Shown: one piece after another, positions 20,081-32,000 of the stretch
How the letters are laid out: each line of letters starts with the position of its first letter
Numbering within the stretch: the stretch's first letter is position 1
Assembly: GCA_021234155.1 (NCBI GenBank)
Contig: JAJEKV010000124.1
Span: 682,001-746,000, forward strand
Source of the DNA: Isoetes taiwanensis
Lineage: Eukaryota > Streptophyta > Lycopodiopsida > Isoetales > Isoetaceae
Direction of reading: 5' to 3'
Length of the DNA: 64,000 nucleotides
The notes under the pieces: generated by a model
What the model was told of the DNA's origin: nothing
What the model saw: the letters and a program-made list of their open reading frames with translations, nothing else
Databases searched by the model: none
Translations under genes and position numbers: made by a program

Positions 20081-20178
20081 TAAAATAGAAGCATAAAACA
20101 AATTAAAATGAAACTGAAGTTTATGTTCGATATAACAAGAATAGATTTCAAACAAGTCTTTGCATTAATTGACAATGG

Positions 20179-21702
20179 TTACAACTTCATTTTCTTAGAA
20201 ACATGTAAGTCATCGGACACTTCGACTTCTTCCAATTCGGACTCCTGCAGACCAACATCCAACAGGTACATAAGGCGAGGAATCTGGGGCTCCCTCTCTT
20301 CCCAAGTCAGTCGAATTGTAGCCTTATCCACGCCGGACAAGGCCAATGCAGCTCTACTGGCAGCCATAGAATACATACTAAAGCCACCAAAAATATGCGT
20401 GGCGATATCTCTCCTAACAGCCACTACTCGATCAGAATTGGCAGATAATGGGATGTGATTACCAATCAACGAGAGGGCCTTGAGTTTCAAGACCTCTTCT
20501 GGTCCATATGGGCTGTACTTAGAATGGAACACAACGATCTCTCCCTTATAAAGGTAGCCCATATAGTGGGCGATACTTGCATCTCTGCCAAGGGTAACTC
20601 TGTCATGTCTGGCGCAAAAATCGTCCACAAAAATCTCCTGCGCAATAAACAATCGTTCTTAGGCACTTAACAAAATAAGCAAACTTATGGTAGCTTACCT
20701 CCACTTCATCAGATGCAATAACCCCTTTGGTAGAAATGTTGATGGACGACCTTGAAGAGCTTGATTCGCTCTTTGATACTTGTTTTGCACTATCTTTTTT
20801 AGCTTCTGATGTACTCGCCTCGAACTTTACTTCTGAGACTTCCTTCAGGCCCATTTCTGCCATCTCCAGAACTCTATCAAAAGCATTCTCAGGAGCTATT
20901 GAAGTTCCATCATAGAGGTTAAGAGATCATGCAGGTCCCTAGGCACTTCCGGCTCGAAATCAATGAAGTCGTCTAGACCAACAACGAAAGCATAGATTTG
21001 TCCAAGGACCTCATCTTCCCTCAAACCAGTAATGGAAGATATATCGTGGAGAAGAAGATAGTCCTTCCCTCCTATGATAACTGGCAAGGCTTCCGTGACA
21101 CCCCATCTATCAAGATTCTCTTCATGCTCGTCTACGTCTTCATCCTCGTCCTCGTCGAGCTTTTCCACCAGTTCCTTCTCTTTCTCTGCATCAAATACCT
21201 CCTCTACAGGTGACTGAGGTTCTGCAATAGCCTTCACCTGTGGTTCATCCCTATCTGTTGGTGGAACCGTATATATCATGTAAGTAGCAAACATGATGTC
21301 AACTGGATATAAATTATCCTTCCCGTCCTTCTCACATAAGTCGGCTGGCAGTCTCTTGAACGACCTTCGAACCTTATCTTGGTCACCTTTGGGAAAAAGC
21401 TTCAGAAAGGACTTTAGACTCAATACAATCTTCCCAGTCGAGGGAGAAGGACGCGCTTCAGTTTCTGCCACGGCCATGAAACTCTGAATGTACTGACCAT
21501 ACACGTCAATGTGTTTGTTGGCCTCGGAGATTATATCTACCGTTAGGCAGAAGTTATTGTAGACTACAGTGGCGTCTACCGGGTTTTCAGGCTGTTGAGC
21601 GAACTCATCTGGGTGTGACAGCCGATACTCTGCTTCCTTCCGGACGATCTGGTCATACCATGCCCGAACTGTTCCCAAGCTTTCTCGACCGCCGTTTGAC
21701 AT
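20179..21702 (-). pseudogene. Unrecognised acidic intron-containing gene, one frameshift
   Basis: The frame starts MSNGGRESLGTVRAWYDQIV and includes FLKLFPKGDQDKVRRSFKRL, an acidic stretch of repeated D-E residues near residue 190, and GGKDYLLLHDISSITGLRED. Near 20910 a one-base shift is needed to continue into PENAFDRVLEMAEMGLKEVS and a Ser/Lys-rich region. A clean 61-bp GT-AG intron (20698-20638) then joins DEVE to EIFVDDFCARHDRVTLGRDA. The last exon ends ELEEVEVSDDLHVSKKMKL. Apart from the frameshift the gene is well preserved. I do not recognise a family. The unit-1 palindromes flank it on both sides. It may be functional if the frameshift is a sequencing error. Confidence 0.6.
20638..20698 (-). 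other. 61-bp GT-AG intron
   Basis: On the - strand the intron begins GTAAGC and ends TTTATTGCGCAG. The frame is open across the join (ASDEVE to EIFVDD). It helps to set the intron size typical of these genes. Confidence 0.8.
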
Positions 21703-21789
21703 TGCGGAATTGTAGCGCCTCCTTTAGTCCAATAAAAACCTGATAAGCCTTAAAAGTAAGTGCCGCGAGTGACGGTATGAAAACTAAAA

Positions 21790-22028
21790 TGTCTTAAGTG
21801 TCCCGACGAAATATGTCGCGACCGTGTACGGTCTGAAAACAAATATAAACGCGCCAAAGACAACTATAAGGTATTCGCGACCGCGGGTACCGCGGCGACA
21901 TTTGCCGAAAAGAAGGCCAAATTTATGTTAGCGCAAAACATGCTACACCGCGGGCCACGGTCTTGCGAAACTACACAAACGACTACCACGAACTCCACAT
22001 GTTTTCGCGACGGTGGCCACGGTGCTAA
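21790..22028. repeat. Degenerate unit-1 palindromes between two - strand genes
   Basis: Decayed copies appear near 21805-21830, 21870-21895, 21945-21965 and 22004-22028. The last reads TTCGCGACGGTGG followed by CCACGGTGCTAA. They lie just upstream of the start codon at 21702 and downstream of the next - strand gene, so they fit either a promoter or a 3' position. Confidence 0.6.
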
Positions 22029-22315
22029 CTTTGCAAAAGGATTTAAGTTACAACACGGGATTTGAACCAAAGAATAACACCATTGTTATTTATTTGTTTA
22101 ATCGTTTCTCACTTAAAGAAAGTACAACGGGGAGGCATACTGAGCTTTGTTGTATACAATTCTTCCCTACGTTTTCCTACCTTGACATCATCCACCAAAA
22201 ATGGAAGACGTTTAAGTCACATTTCGATTCCAAAATAATTCTTACATCAAATAAAGACCATGCTTCTTCGACTTTTAAGGTTTTAAACAATTGACCACTT
22301 TTGAAGATAGCAATG

Positions 22316-23310
22316 TCAATGACCGCGAGAATGTGTACCATCAAGATCGCCTTGTTCCTTTGGAACCCACGCCCATCTGCTCCCTTCTTTTACTTCCCTC
22401 CATCTTACGTATTTGAAGGTAATGTAAACTGTTTGCTTTCGAATACAATACCGATTAACGCTTTCTTTCTTTATCCTGCACTGTACCTTCTCAACTCCTT
22501 CATGCAGACGGGATGACCATTCATCACATAAAATGTCATCCAGAAACAACTGACAATCACTTACAGTAAACATTTTTGAAGTCTTCTTGACATTCTCGAC
22601 ATTCTTAAACAATGTAATAAACATATCGATGGGTACATTTACTTTCACGTGTCCACAGACTCCACCTTTCTCCTTCAAAGCACTGAAAAGTTTCTGTGAC
22701 AATTTCAGCTTGGCAAGAAACAAAGAACTGGAATCCATTGGGCAGGAACTAAGCTGTGATAATGGGGGCAATGATAAGTCCACAATTTTGCCTTTCCGAG
22801 GATAATACTCATATTTTAAGAACCAAATCCCCCTTTCCCGCAGCTGCACTTCTGTTTGACCTTCAAAAAGCAAGGATCCAATATCATAATAGAAAGCACG
22901 GAAGATGCTTGTGATAGAACTCGATGGTTCCAGGTCCAGCACATCGGAAATACAGAGCCCTGAGATACCAGAAACCCAATTAGTTGATTTCTTCAGAATA
23001 TAATGAATGACGGATTAGCACAGATATAATGAAACTCACAATTAGCACTGGCTTCGGGGAAATTACGTCGAGATCTTATCTTTTCTTTTCTCATGTCTGT
23101 CGGTGTGTATAGGTGTCTGACCTTGATATATACTTCCCCTCTCACCTCGAACCCGACAACAATAGCCTTCCAATGGCTTGAAATAACATTTCTCCTGCCT
23201 TTGATCACCCGGTGAGGACCTCTGAGTGGCGGTCGGATTGTAATGAAGCTCCCAAGAAATATATTGAAGCAGCCGAAATCGTTCTCAGCTGTGACAGAGG
23301 TAATCGCCAT
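22316..23310 (-). CDS. BAH-like domain protein
   Basis: Exon 1 (23310-23040) reads MAITSVTAENDFGCFN, then HWKAIVVGFEVRGEVYIKVR and HLYTPTDMRKEK. An 80-bp GT-AG intron (23039-22960, GTGAGT to TATCTCAG) joins it in frame to WLCISDVLDLEPSSSITSIF, RAFYYDIGSLL and ERGIWFLKYEYYPRKGKI. The order (V.VRHLY.P.dm, then lciSDvlDlePsssI, then a beta-rich end) resembles a BAH domain, where chromatin proteins show vrvrWFYRPEDT, eLFLSdh.D..pv.sI and so on. The match is by pattern only. The rest (to 22316) includes LKEKGGVCGHVKVNVPIDM and FLDDILCDEWSSRLHEGVEK and is unrecognised. An AG at 23311-23312 directly before the ATG suggests an upstream non-coding exon. Confidence 0.5.
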
Positions 23311-24280
23311 CTGAAATGAACCGGCAAATTAATTAGATCAAACAGTCTGAATCAGATGAGCTCGCAGAACTAGACGGATTGAAAGCATTAGCAAGCCTGG
23401 ATGGAGAGGCGCGAAAAGACGGGGGAAGGGGGCCGTTGAGGAAGGGAGGGGTACTTATAGACACCCCAACATTTGGGTGTAATTGTGTATGGAATAATTT
23501 GTAATTATTGCTTCCCACCAAGAACCTCCAGGCGGTAGGTAGGGGATAATGCCGAACACGCACCTTGACGACACTGGCGGGGAAGGGGAAGGTGCATGGA
23601 TGAAGAAAAAGCCTGCCCCCCGCATTCTCATTGGCCGCGCGATTTCCATGCTGGCATCGAGGTTGGGACAATAAGTGATCCCAAAAAAACTCTAATGATA
23701 AAAGGTCATCAGCAAGAGAAACCTTAGAGATGCAAAAGCACATGAAGATACTACACCTCTAGTTTCTATCCAATTTCTTCAATTCTACAGCCAACGCGTA
23801 TGTGGGTTCGACTCACATAGAAGATTGAGCAACCAGAGAAGACTGGGCCCCTTCAAGGCTAGTTTAAGAGACGGATGCCCATGGCATTGTTACACTAAAA
23901 TAAATAATAATGAACAAATAAAGGCCTTTTCTCTTAGTAGTGGTCTCTATCTATCTAAAGAATCAGGGTAAAACCGTTGCCTAAAATGTTGCCATTACCA
24001 AGATAGATATCGAATGGAACCTATTCCACTGCCACCATCCACCATCGTGGCTTCCCCCGCACCACTATAACCACACAATTATTGCTTCTTCTTGATGAGT
24101 CTATGCAATTTCTGCAAACAAAATAATTGGAAAAAAAAAAAAGAGAGTTATAATTGATTCAAGCGAAAGCATTCAAGTGAAGGTGAATGTTTACATCAAC
24201 AACATTGCTACATAAATTAAGAGCTTCATTTTAAGTTGCCTAAAGCATTCCAAGGACAACCCTTACTTTGTTAGTACCCT
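23311..24280. other. 5' flank of the BAH-like gene, then gene-free
   Basis: About 23400-23650 is GC-richer than its surroundings and probably holds the promoter and leader of the BAH-like gene. From 23750 the sequence is AT-rich. A T-arm-like string (TGTGGGTTCGACTCACA, about 23800-23816) is present without the rest of a tRNA. Confidence 0.4.
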
Positions 24281-24284
24281 ATTT

Positions 24285-24415
24285 TAGTACTCACATAAGC
24301 ATCTCAAAATGCAGATTCTTTAATACTCTAATTTAGTACTCACCTATGCATTCACATAAGCATCTCGAAATGCAGATTCTTTAATACTTTAATTTAATAC
24401 TCACCTAAGCATTTT
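24285..24415. repeat. 62-bp direct repeat, two copies
   Basis: TCACATAAGCATCTCAAAAT.CAGATTCTTTAATACT occurs at about 24290 and again at about 24352 with one substitution. A shorter partial copy follows. Confidence 0.75.
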
Positions 24416-27067
24416 AAACATCTGAAATAACTCTTTTTTGCCACATGAACCACAACAAATTCTATAAAAGATTCTTTATCAAACTCACCCACCTCTATAT
24501 ACACATGGGGTCAGGGAAGAGAAATGTTCGCGACGGTCTTGGCCGCCACGATAAATTTCTTGTTATATATAAGTTATTACTTCCATGCTTTTTCTTGTCA
24601 ATTTCTACATATATTTCATTTTTTTCTTTCATGGGAAGGATGTATGGCTAAGCTACTACTAGCTCCTCCAATCATTCCTTCCAAATAATATGAATTTCCT
24701 TTATGATTCTTCTAAACTATTTAACATCGTCCTTTCCTATGGCATTCTTCAACTTATTCATTCTTGATTAGGGAGTCAATCGCCATAGTCATGCTTCCTA
24801 GGCGCACTATTTAAGTTTTGAGTTTATTATTTCGTTTTCTTAGTTCCTTGTTTCTCCTTTTGTAGTGTTCTGCAAGTTGTGGATAAGGAGAAGTGCTATG
24901 CATGAGTAACACCAAAAGGGCGGATTTTTCATGCAAATTGTTATTCTGGCCCTAATGTTTCCACTTTACCCATACCCTCATAGGCCTATCAGTGTGGATC
25001 CACAATCCACTAATCCACAATCAATTCCTCTCCTCCCTAGAAGTATGTGGAACACATCAATGTTGCCACGAGGAATTGAATCATGGGCTCTGATAACAAT
25101 TATTACGCACTAGTACCTCTGGTGATAATCAACACACCAAAAGGGGAGGGATCCTTTGGAGAAATCATTATCCAATGGGCCTTAATAATTCCAAAGATTT
25201 ATCACATACCCCACAAGCTATATCAAGAAGTCTTCCTAGTGTGCCATACTATCTTAGTTCACTAGTGATCATTCCTTTAGTACAAACATTATTATCCTCT
25301 ACAAATATTATGATATAACAAATGTTTTTGTCAATGAATAAAAATATGGAGCTAATTGAAATGAGTCTAGTTGAAGCAAGAGGACAAGTATTATGGGATT
25401 ATATCATGTATCATGAATTCTTAAGTTATCTCAAATTGGTATAAGGCATGGGCATTGTGGTTTGATGTATAGACATATGTATACAAGAATTTAGCGCCGG
25501 CGTAGCCGGCGCCGTATGGACCCTTGGGGGTCGAGTGCAAGTGTGCGTCATGTAGAAGGAGCATGAATTCTAATGTATCAAGGTATATGCGGTGTGAAAA
25601 CTTTGATTTGATATATTTTTTGCTTGGTTTTTCTTTGTCTAATTCCTCGGTTGGACATCTGGTGAAACTCTAGGTTGACTTCACGATCAGTCTGTCAAAT
25701 TGGAAAATATGCGTGTTTGCCTATACTTTCATCAGAACATGTAGAACTATGAAATGAATTTGCCCAAATTCATTTTGTTGTTGGATATGACATATATTAA
25801 ATTTAAGTGGGCAATATTTGAGAATAACTGAAAGCTTGATCAGAATTTTTCATTTGAAATTGAGAATATTGAGTGGCGACATAAAAGATTGCATAATTAA
25901 ATTGAATAACTGTGCCATGTAACAGTGGGTATACCACTTAAATATCTTGCATGGAATGGAGAAGAATTTGTATGTGTCAATTTGCATTGCGCAAATTGCC
26001 CTTAGTACGATTGAAGCCTCTGCGAGGTGAAGCTGAAAGGCCCTTATAGCCCAAGCGCTTTCTCCATTCAAGAGGATTCTCCGTGCCAAATATCAAATTA
26101 AATTATTTCTATTGTTATGCAAGAGTGGCCAATGAAAGATGAACAAACACACTATGCTATACTATTTAGATATGCTATGCCTCTTTATGCATGATGCTTG
26201 TTGTATTGGACCAAATGAGCTCTCTAAAACAGAGCAGATATGCATTAGATATAATGTGAGCTTACTTATTGAATATGAACAACTCCAAACTCCGAAAAAC
26301 AATTTGCAATTCCCCTAATATACATGGAGAGACTCTTTAGGTTAGGGGGTGTTAGTGCAGGATGACATATTTTATGTCTAAGGGCATTGATATACTATGG
26401 GTAAAAATATGTTAATACCCTCTGGAAGACAAAGATTAATTTTCTAAATTCATATTGATTTTTCCCTTTGTTAATAATGGAATTTAAAGCCCATAGCATG
26501 ATGGATCTGCAGGTATTGAAGGTGAAATATGAGTATGGGCATGAATCAGAAGAATGGGGCTATTCAACTTTAAATTCTCAAAGATGGAAGATTGAATGTA
26601 GTGGATTTTATGTCCAACAATTATTCCTTCTTTACCAAGCTGTAATGGCTCAAGGAGGAGCTACGTGATTTAAAAGCAAAGTTACAAATTGCGGATATGA
26701 ACATGCAGCATTTTCAGCAGGTTTGCAATTAGTTACTTATACTGGGTTAGAACAATTTGGTATGCTTCCGCTTGATTCTCTATCTTTTAGTTCAACAAAT
26801 TGGATCAGAATATATAACAGTCTAAATAGGAGTTCAATTTCCAAATCCAAAAAGTAAGATATATCCTCGCATGTTTAATTTTTCACAACCAAAATCATGC
26901 TTCAGATAGCATATATTCTTCAAATGGTTTTTCTAAAGCCATTAAAAGGGCGCACAACAGATGTGGCATACCATGATGCCATGCATGTGTTGCTGGAAAA
27001 GGATCGCCACTGGATGGGCAGATGCCTGTGATAGAGGTATGTAAACAAAAAAAAGTCCTGCGTGCAT
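24416..27067. other. AT-rich gene-free stretch
   Basis: No supported gene. Near 25083-25097 GGGCTCTGATAACA resembles the reverse complement of a tRNA-iMet primer site, and may be a remnant of a - strand retrotransposon, but I could not find LTRs. A GC-rich hairpin lies at 25494-25512. Short frames at 25850-26089 and 26468-26668 have no features. Confidence 0.4.
25494..25512. repeat. Perfect GC-rich hairpin
   Basis: GCGCCGGC, the loop GTA and GCCGGCGC form an 8-bp perfect stem in an otherwise AT-rich stretch. It could be a lone palindromic footprint or a hairpin terminator. Nothing around it helps to decide. Confidence 0.6.
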
Positions 27068-27367
27068 TGGATATTGAGAGAGGTGGGATATGATGTGTCT
27101 CATAGAATGTCTCAAAGGAAATTGAGACGACGTCTTGGGTTACCTAAGTACACAAACCATAGTAACTAACATGTTGCCTTAGGCATATTTGAAATAATGT
27201 CTAATGGGTATAAGCACTGACTATGGATATTGAGCAAGGTGAGATCATGATCATGTTATATCTCATAAAATGTCTCAAAAAAATTGAGATGTCTTGAGTT
27301 ACTTAGTCACACAAATCAGCTAACATGTTGCTTTAGGCCTATTTGACGATTAATGCCTAGTGGGTAT
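27068..27367. repeat. About 150-bp tandem duplication
   Basis: Copy 1 (about 27068-27213) and copy 2 (about 27222-27367) both run from TGGATATTGAG through TAACATGTTGC to GTGGGTATA or ATGGGTATA, with substitutions and small indels. Each includes CATAGAATGTCTCAAA or its variant. Confidence 0.7.
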
Positions 27368-27584
27368 AGAGAGTAATTTAAATTTTTAATAGTCTAACTA
27401 TGAGTGAAAATGTGAGCACCCCATAAGCGGGTTGCTCACCGGCATTTTACAGCATCGATTAGGTAGCAAAACCTGTCACTCTGTTAGCGATTTTTCGGAC
27501 TGGCTTGGTGGGAATTTAAGTATTGGGTGGACCTCGTCGTTGCCACGTAGACAGGTCATCTCTGCGTTGCTACTGCTGTAGGCT

Positions 27585-28056
27585 GGCGCGGGATAGTCTT
27601 ACCCTGGTTTGGGTTGATCCTGCCCTCTGGGATCCCCAAATGGGATCCCCTCCTCCGGGAATCCGGGATCCCCACGCGAGATCCCCTCCTCCGGGATCCC
27701 ACAGTTAACTGCGCAGTTAATGCCTTACTGCGCAGTTTCGGCTGTTTTTTTGACCGGATCGGAGCGAGGCCAGTGCAGTGGCGCTCGTTCTGCTTCCTCC
27801 TTTGCATCTACATGATCCCCTTGCCCTCCCGATTCTGACCAGCTACGAACCAATGCGATGCGATTCGGTGCCGGATCGAGGGAGAAAATCCCACAGCAAG
27901 TTTGCCCCAAAAATCCCTATAAGGGCCAGGATTTTTGCGCAGTAACTGCGCAGTAACCGGGGATCCCGTCCTCCGGGATCACACCTCTTGGGTATCCCGT
28001 CCTCTGGTATCACCCCTCCGGGATCCCCCAAACCAGGGTAAGACTTATCCCGCGCC
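27585..28056. mobile_element. GC-rich foldback/MITE-like element
   Basis: The terminal inverted repeats are about 29-30 bp. The left end begins GGCGCGGGATAGTCTTACCC, and the right end is its reverse complement with one extra base (GGGTAAGACTTATCCCGCGCC). The inside is packed with GGGATCCC-type repeats in both orientations and ACTGCGCAGTTA palindromes. There is no coding capacity. I could not see a convincing target-site duplication, so the superfamily is undecided. Confidence 0.7.
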
Positions 28057-28170
28057 GGTTTGAAGGTTCTTGTGTAGAGTTGGGCGAAGAACCCGAAATG
28101 GGACTTAAGGTTTTTATGTAGACTTGTGTAGAGTTGGATAGGGATGCCAAGCCATATTGCTTGATCAATC

Positions 28171-29039
28171 TGTTAATATCTTGACATCAACATTCAATAA
28201 TTCCACTATATATTTTGCACTAAGTACTCAGATATACTTCAATATCTCAATCAATCTCATTATGATTTAACTATTTCATGTGCATCAAGACATGAAGAGA
28301 ACTCAATTCAATGACTAAGTTTTCACAAATTCTCCATTAGTGCTAACTCAAATCCACACTATTGACTTAGACAATTTTATGCTAGCATTATACAATGATA
28401 TCTTCAAAGACTCAATAGTTCTTATTTCACAAAAATCTCGAACTCACTAGTCTTACCACTATCTCTCCCAAACAGCCGATCTATCTCCTGTATCTCCCTT
28501 ATCCATCTATTCTCGTTGTATTTACATAATTGGGCCCGGCGGTTGTGGCAACCACCGAGCTTCCATAACCTGCCTGTGCCTTTGTGATTCGACCGATTCC
28601 GATCATTCATATACTGTCTATACACTATTGGACCGAGGTTCAGCAATAGGTCAACTTTCCAAAAACAAATATTCGTCAATGGCTTATCCTTCACGAATGA
28701 ATTTCAATGGTTTAGCATGCACCCAGCGAACTTAATATATAATTGCTCTCCAACCATTGACCTTAATGTACACATGCTTTCTCATTGTTAATGATTTAAC
28801 TTTAAGCTGCTCAAATAATTTACTGTGCATACAACCATCAACCCTAGTAATACACCTGGGTTCATATTTTTCTAGATCACAGGGTACAGAATTATTTGTG
28901 CTTGTTCCATAGCTGAATAATTCAATGTCACTGCCATGTTCCAATCTTCTAGAATCCCCTTAGACTCATGACTTTGCTTTGGATTTTTTTATGTCAAATA
29001 GGCAATCACATGAGCTATCATGAGATGAACTTTCAAACA
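28171..29039 (-). repeat. Copia 3' LTR
   Basis: This LTR carries 16 bp (about 28452-28467) that the other LTR lacks. It ends next to the polypurine tract at 29040-29052. Confidence 0.95.
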
Positions 29040-29052
29040 TTCCCCTTTCAGC

Positions 29053-32000
29053 TCATGATATTGTAACTGGTTTACATCCCATTCTTTCTGTCAGAATTTT
29101 AAATTTACTGCAACATACTGCTTTTGTGAGTAAATCTGCTAACTGATCCTCTGATTTAACATGCTTCATTTGTATCAACCTTTTGTTGACTATATCTCTT
29201 ATAAAATGCAGCTCCATCTCTATATGCTTGGTTCTCTCATGTAAAATTGGATTCTTCGTCATTGCTATACAACTTTGACTGTCACTATTTAAAACAGTAC
29301 CTTCAGTTTGTATCAGGCCAATTTCTTCCAAGAATCTCCTTGTCCATATAATCTCCTTTGCTGCCAAAGTTGATGCAGCATACTCAGCTTCTGCTGTTGA
29401 TAGGGCTACTGCTGACTGTTTTTTGCTTCTCCAGCTAATAGGGCCTCCTCCTAATTTAATAAATACCCTGAAGTTGATCTTCTCTCGTCAGGGTCCCCAC
29501 ACCAATCTGCATCACAGTAGGCTTCTAAATTCAAACTGTTAGTATCATATTGAATCCCAACATTCAATGTACCTTTTAGGTATCGAAGGACTCTTTTGGC
29601 AGCTATCCAATGACCCTTTCCTGGGTTGTTGTTGTACCTAGTTAGTACATTTACAACAAACGAGATATCTGGTCTGGTATTATTCGCAATGAATAATAGA
29701 CTTCCAGTTAGTTGCCTGTATGGTATGTTCTTCATCTCATCTTCTTCTTTTGTTGTTTTGGGACACATCTCTTTTGACAATTTGCATCCTGGAAGTATTG
29801 GAGTGCTGACCTCATTGCACTCCTCCATATTGAACCTGTTCAAGACTGCTTGAATATAACCTCCTTGTGACAAATTTATTTTCTGATTTTTTTTGTCCCT
29901 AGTTACTTCAATGCCAAGAAACTTTCTCAATTCCCCTAGATCTGACATTTGATATTGGTTTTGTAACATCTCCTTGCAATGTTTTAAAGTTTTCAGATTT
30001 GAACTGGCCATTATACAGTCATCTACATAAATTCCAATTATGCAGTGCCCATCCTTTCCTTCATAAACATAAACATTTCCATCATTATTCAATTTTCTGA
30101 ACCCTTTCTCCTTCAAAAATCCATCAATGCATTTGTACCACTGCCTAGGAGATTGTTTAAGTCCGTACACTGCTTTGTTGAGCTTCCAGACTTTTCCTTT
30201 TCCAATCTCATACCCAGGTGCTTGAGCCATATAGACATCTTCTTTCAAATCAGCATTTAAAAATGCGATTTTCACGTCCATATGGTGTAATTCAAGGTCC
30301 ATGGCATTTGCCAATGCAATTATCATTCTGAGACTTGCTATTTTTACAACTGGGGAATACATTTCTCCATAATCTTCACCTTCTTTTTGGGAAAATCCCT
30401 GTGCCACCAGTCTGGCTTTGTGTTTAGTATGGCCTTCAACATCAATTTTTAGCTTATAAAGCCACTTGCTCCCAATTACATGTTTATCCTTTGGCAAGTC
30501 TACAATTTCATATGTAGATGTTCTTACAAAAGAATTCATCTCTTCATCCATGGCCCTTTTCCAATTTTCTGCCTCAAAGCTTTATATTGCATCATCAAAG
30601 TTCTCGGGTATTCCAGCCTCAAGTACTATTAATGTCTCACCTAGGTTGTCAAGCTGTTTTTGAATTCTGCTGCTCCTTCCACTAGCTAATCTGCCATACT
30701 TTCCATCATAACTTTCCATTCCTTCCTTAAGTTTTTGTACCTCAGTCTTTCTGGATCTGATTTTGCTTGTATCATTTTCTGTTCTATCATTAGTGTTTTC
30801 AGTGGTCTCATTTGGATCTGCCCTATCTGACCTCGTGACATTATTTGCATAGTCTTCCCTATTCCAGTCCTCCATATTGTGCTCCAATGTACTGTTAGTT
30901 TCTCACTGATCCTCTGACATGCTATTATCATCTGAAATTAAATCTCCTTTTGCACTTTTAATTTCTGCACTGTCATCTCCATTTACATCAGCATGATCCT
31001 TTTGAGTCTCAAAGCTTTGTTGTGGTTTATACAGTACATCCTCAACAAATACAACATCTCTACTTGTTGTAACTTGTCTATTTTTCGGATTGTACAGCCT
31101 ATAACCTTTTGAACAATTGTCATATCCAACTAGATATGTTGCAGTTGACCTATCATCCAATTTGGATCTTGTTTCTTCTGGCACATGTTTATATGAAAGA
31201 CATCCATATGTTTTAAATTTATCATAATTGGGTATCCTTCCAGACCATAGCGTTTCAGGGCACTTCCAATTTGTACTAGCAGAAGGGAGACAATTTTGAA
31301 TTTCAATTGCAGTCTTCACTGTTTCTTCCCACAGAAAGTTTGGCAGACCAGCATATTTGATCATTGCTCTAGTAGCATTCAAAATGGTCTTATTTTTCCT
31401 CTCAGCTACTCCGTTTTGCTGAGGGGTGTAACTACAAGTAAATTATCTTTTGATTCCCTTTTCAATGCAAAATCTTTTAAATTTAGAAGACATATACTCA
31501 CCTCCTCGATCAGTTCGTACACATTTGACTTTTCTTCCAGTTGAGCACTCCACCTCTGCTACATAATTCTTGAAAGCCTCAAAGGCTAGATCTTTACTCC
31601 TCAGACAGTAGACTTGTGTTCTCCTGCTATAGTCATCAATAAAAGTTATGAAATACTTCTTTCCAGTGATTCCTGTCACATTTAATGGTCCACATAGATC
31701 TGTGTGAATAAGATCTTGTATTCCATCTGCTCTTCTTTTGGATTTACTAAATGGAAGTCTACTCTGCTTACCCATCATGTAGCCTTGACATATCTGATGG
31801 TGTTCTTTGTTTGAGGATTTAATTAGCCCCTGCTTAATCATCATTTCAATGTTGTTGTAATTTGAGTGTCCAAGCCTTAAATGCCATGTGGATGCATCTG
31901 GTAATGTGGTTAAGTTTATACTTCCCATACATTTGGCATTCATACCATATAGATTTCCCACTCTTTTGCCAAGAAATTTTAATATATTCCCTTCATAGAT

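Noticed and set aside
1888-23310. Endogenous giant virus or polinton-like virus
   Set aside because: No capsid, packaging ATPase, DNA polymerase B or other hallmark frame was seen. The genes have spliceosomal introns and plant transposon domains.
23795-23816. tRNA gene suggested by a T-arm-like string
   Set aside because: No acceptor stem, D-arm or anticodon arm can be placed around it.
25083-25400. Copia element inferred from GGGCTCTGATAACA
   Set aside because: The primer-like match is imperfect, no LTR pair was found and no gag or pol text is present.
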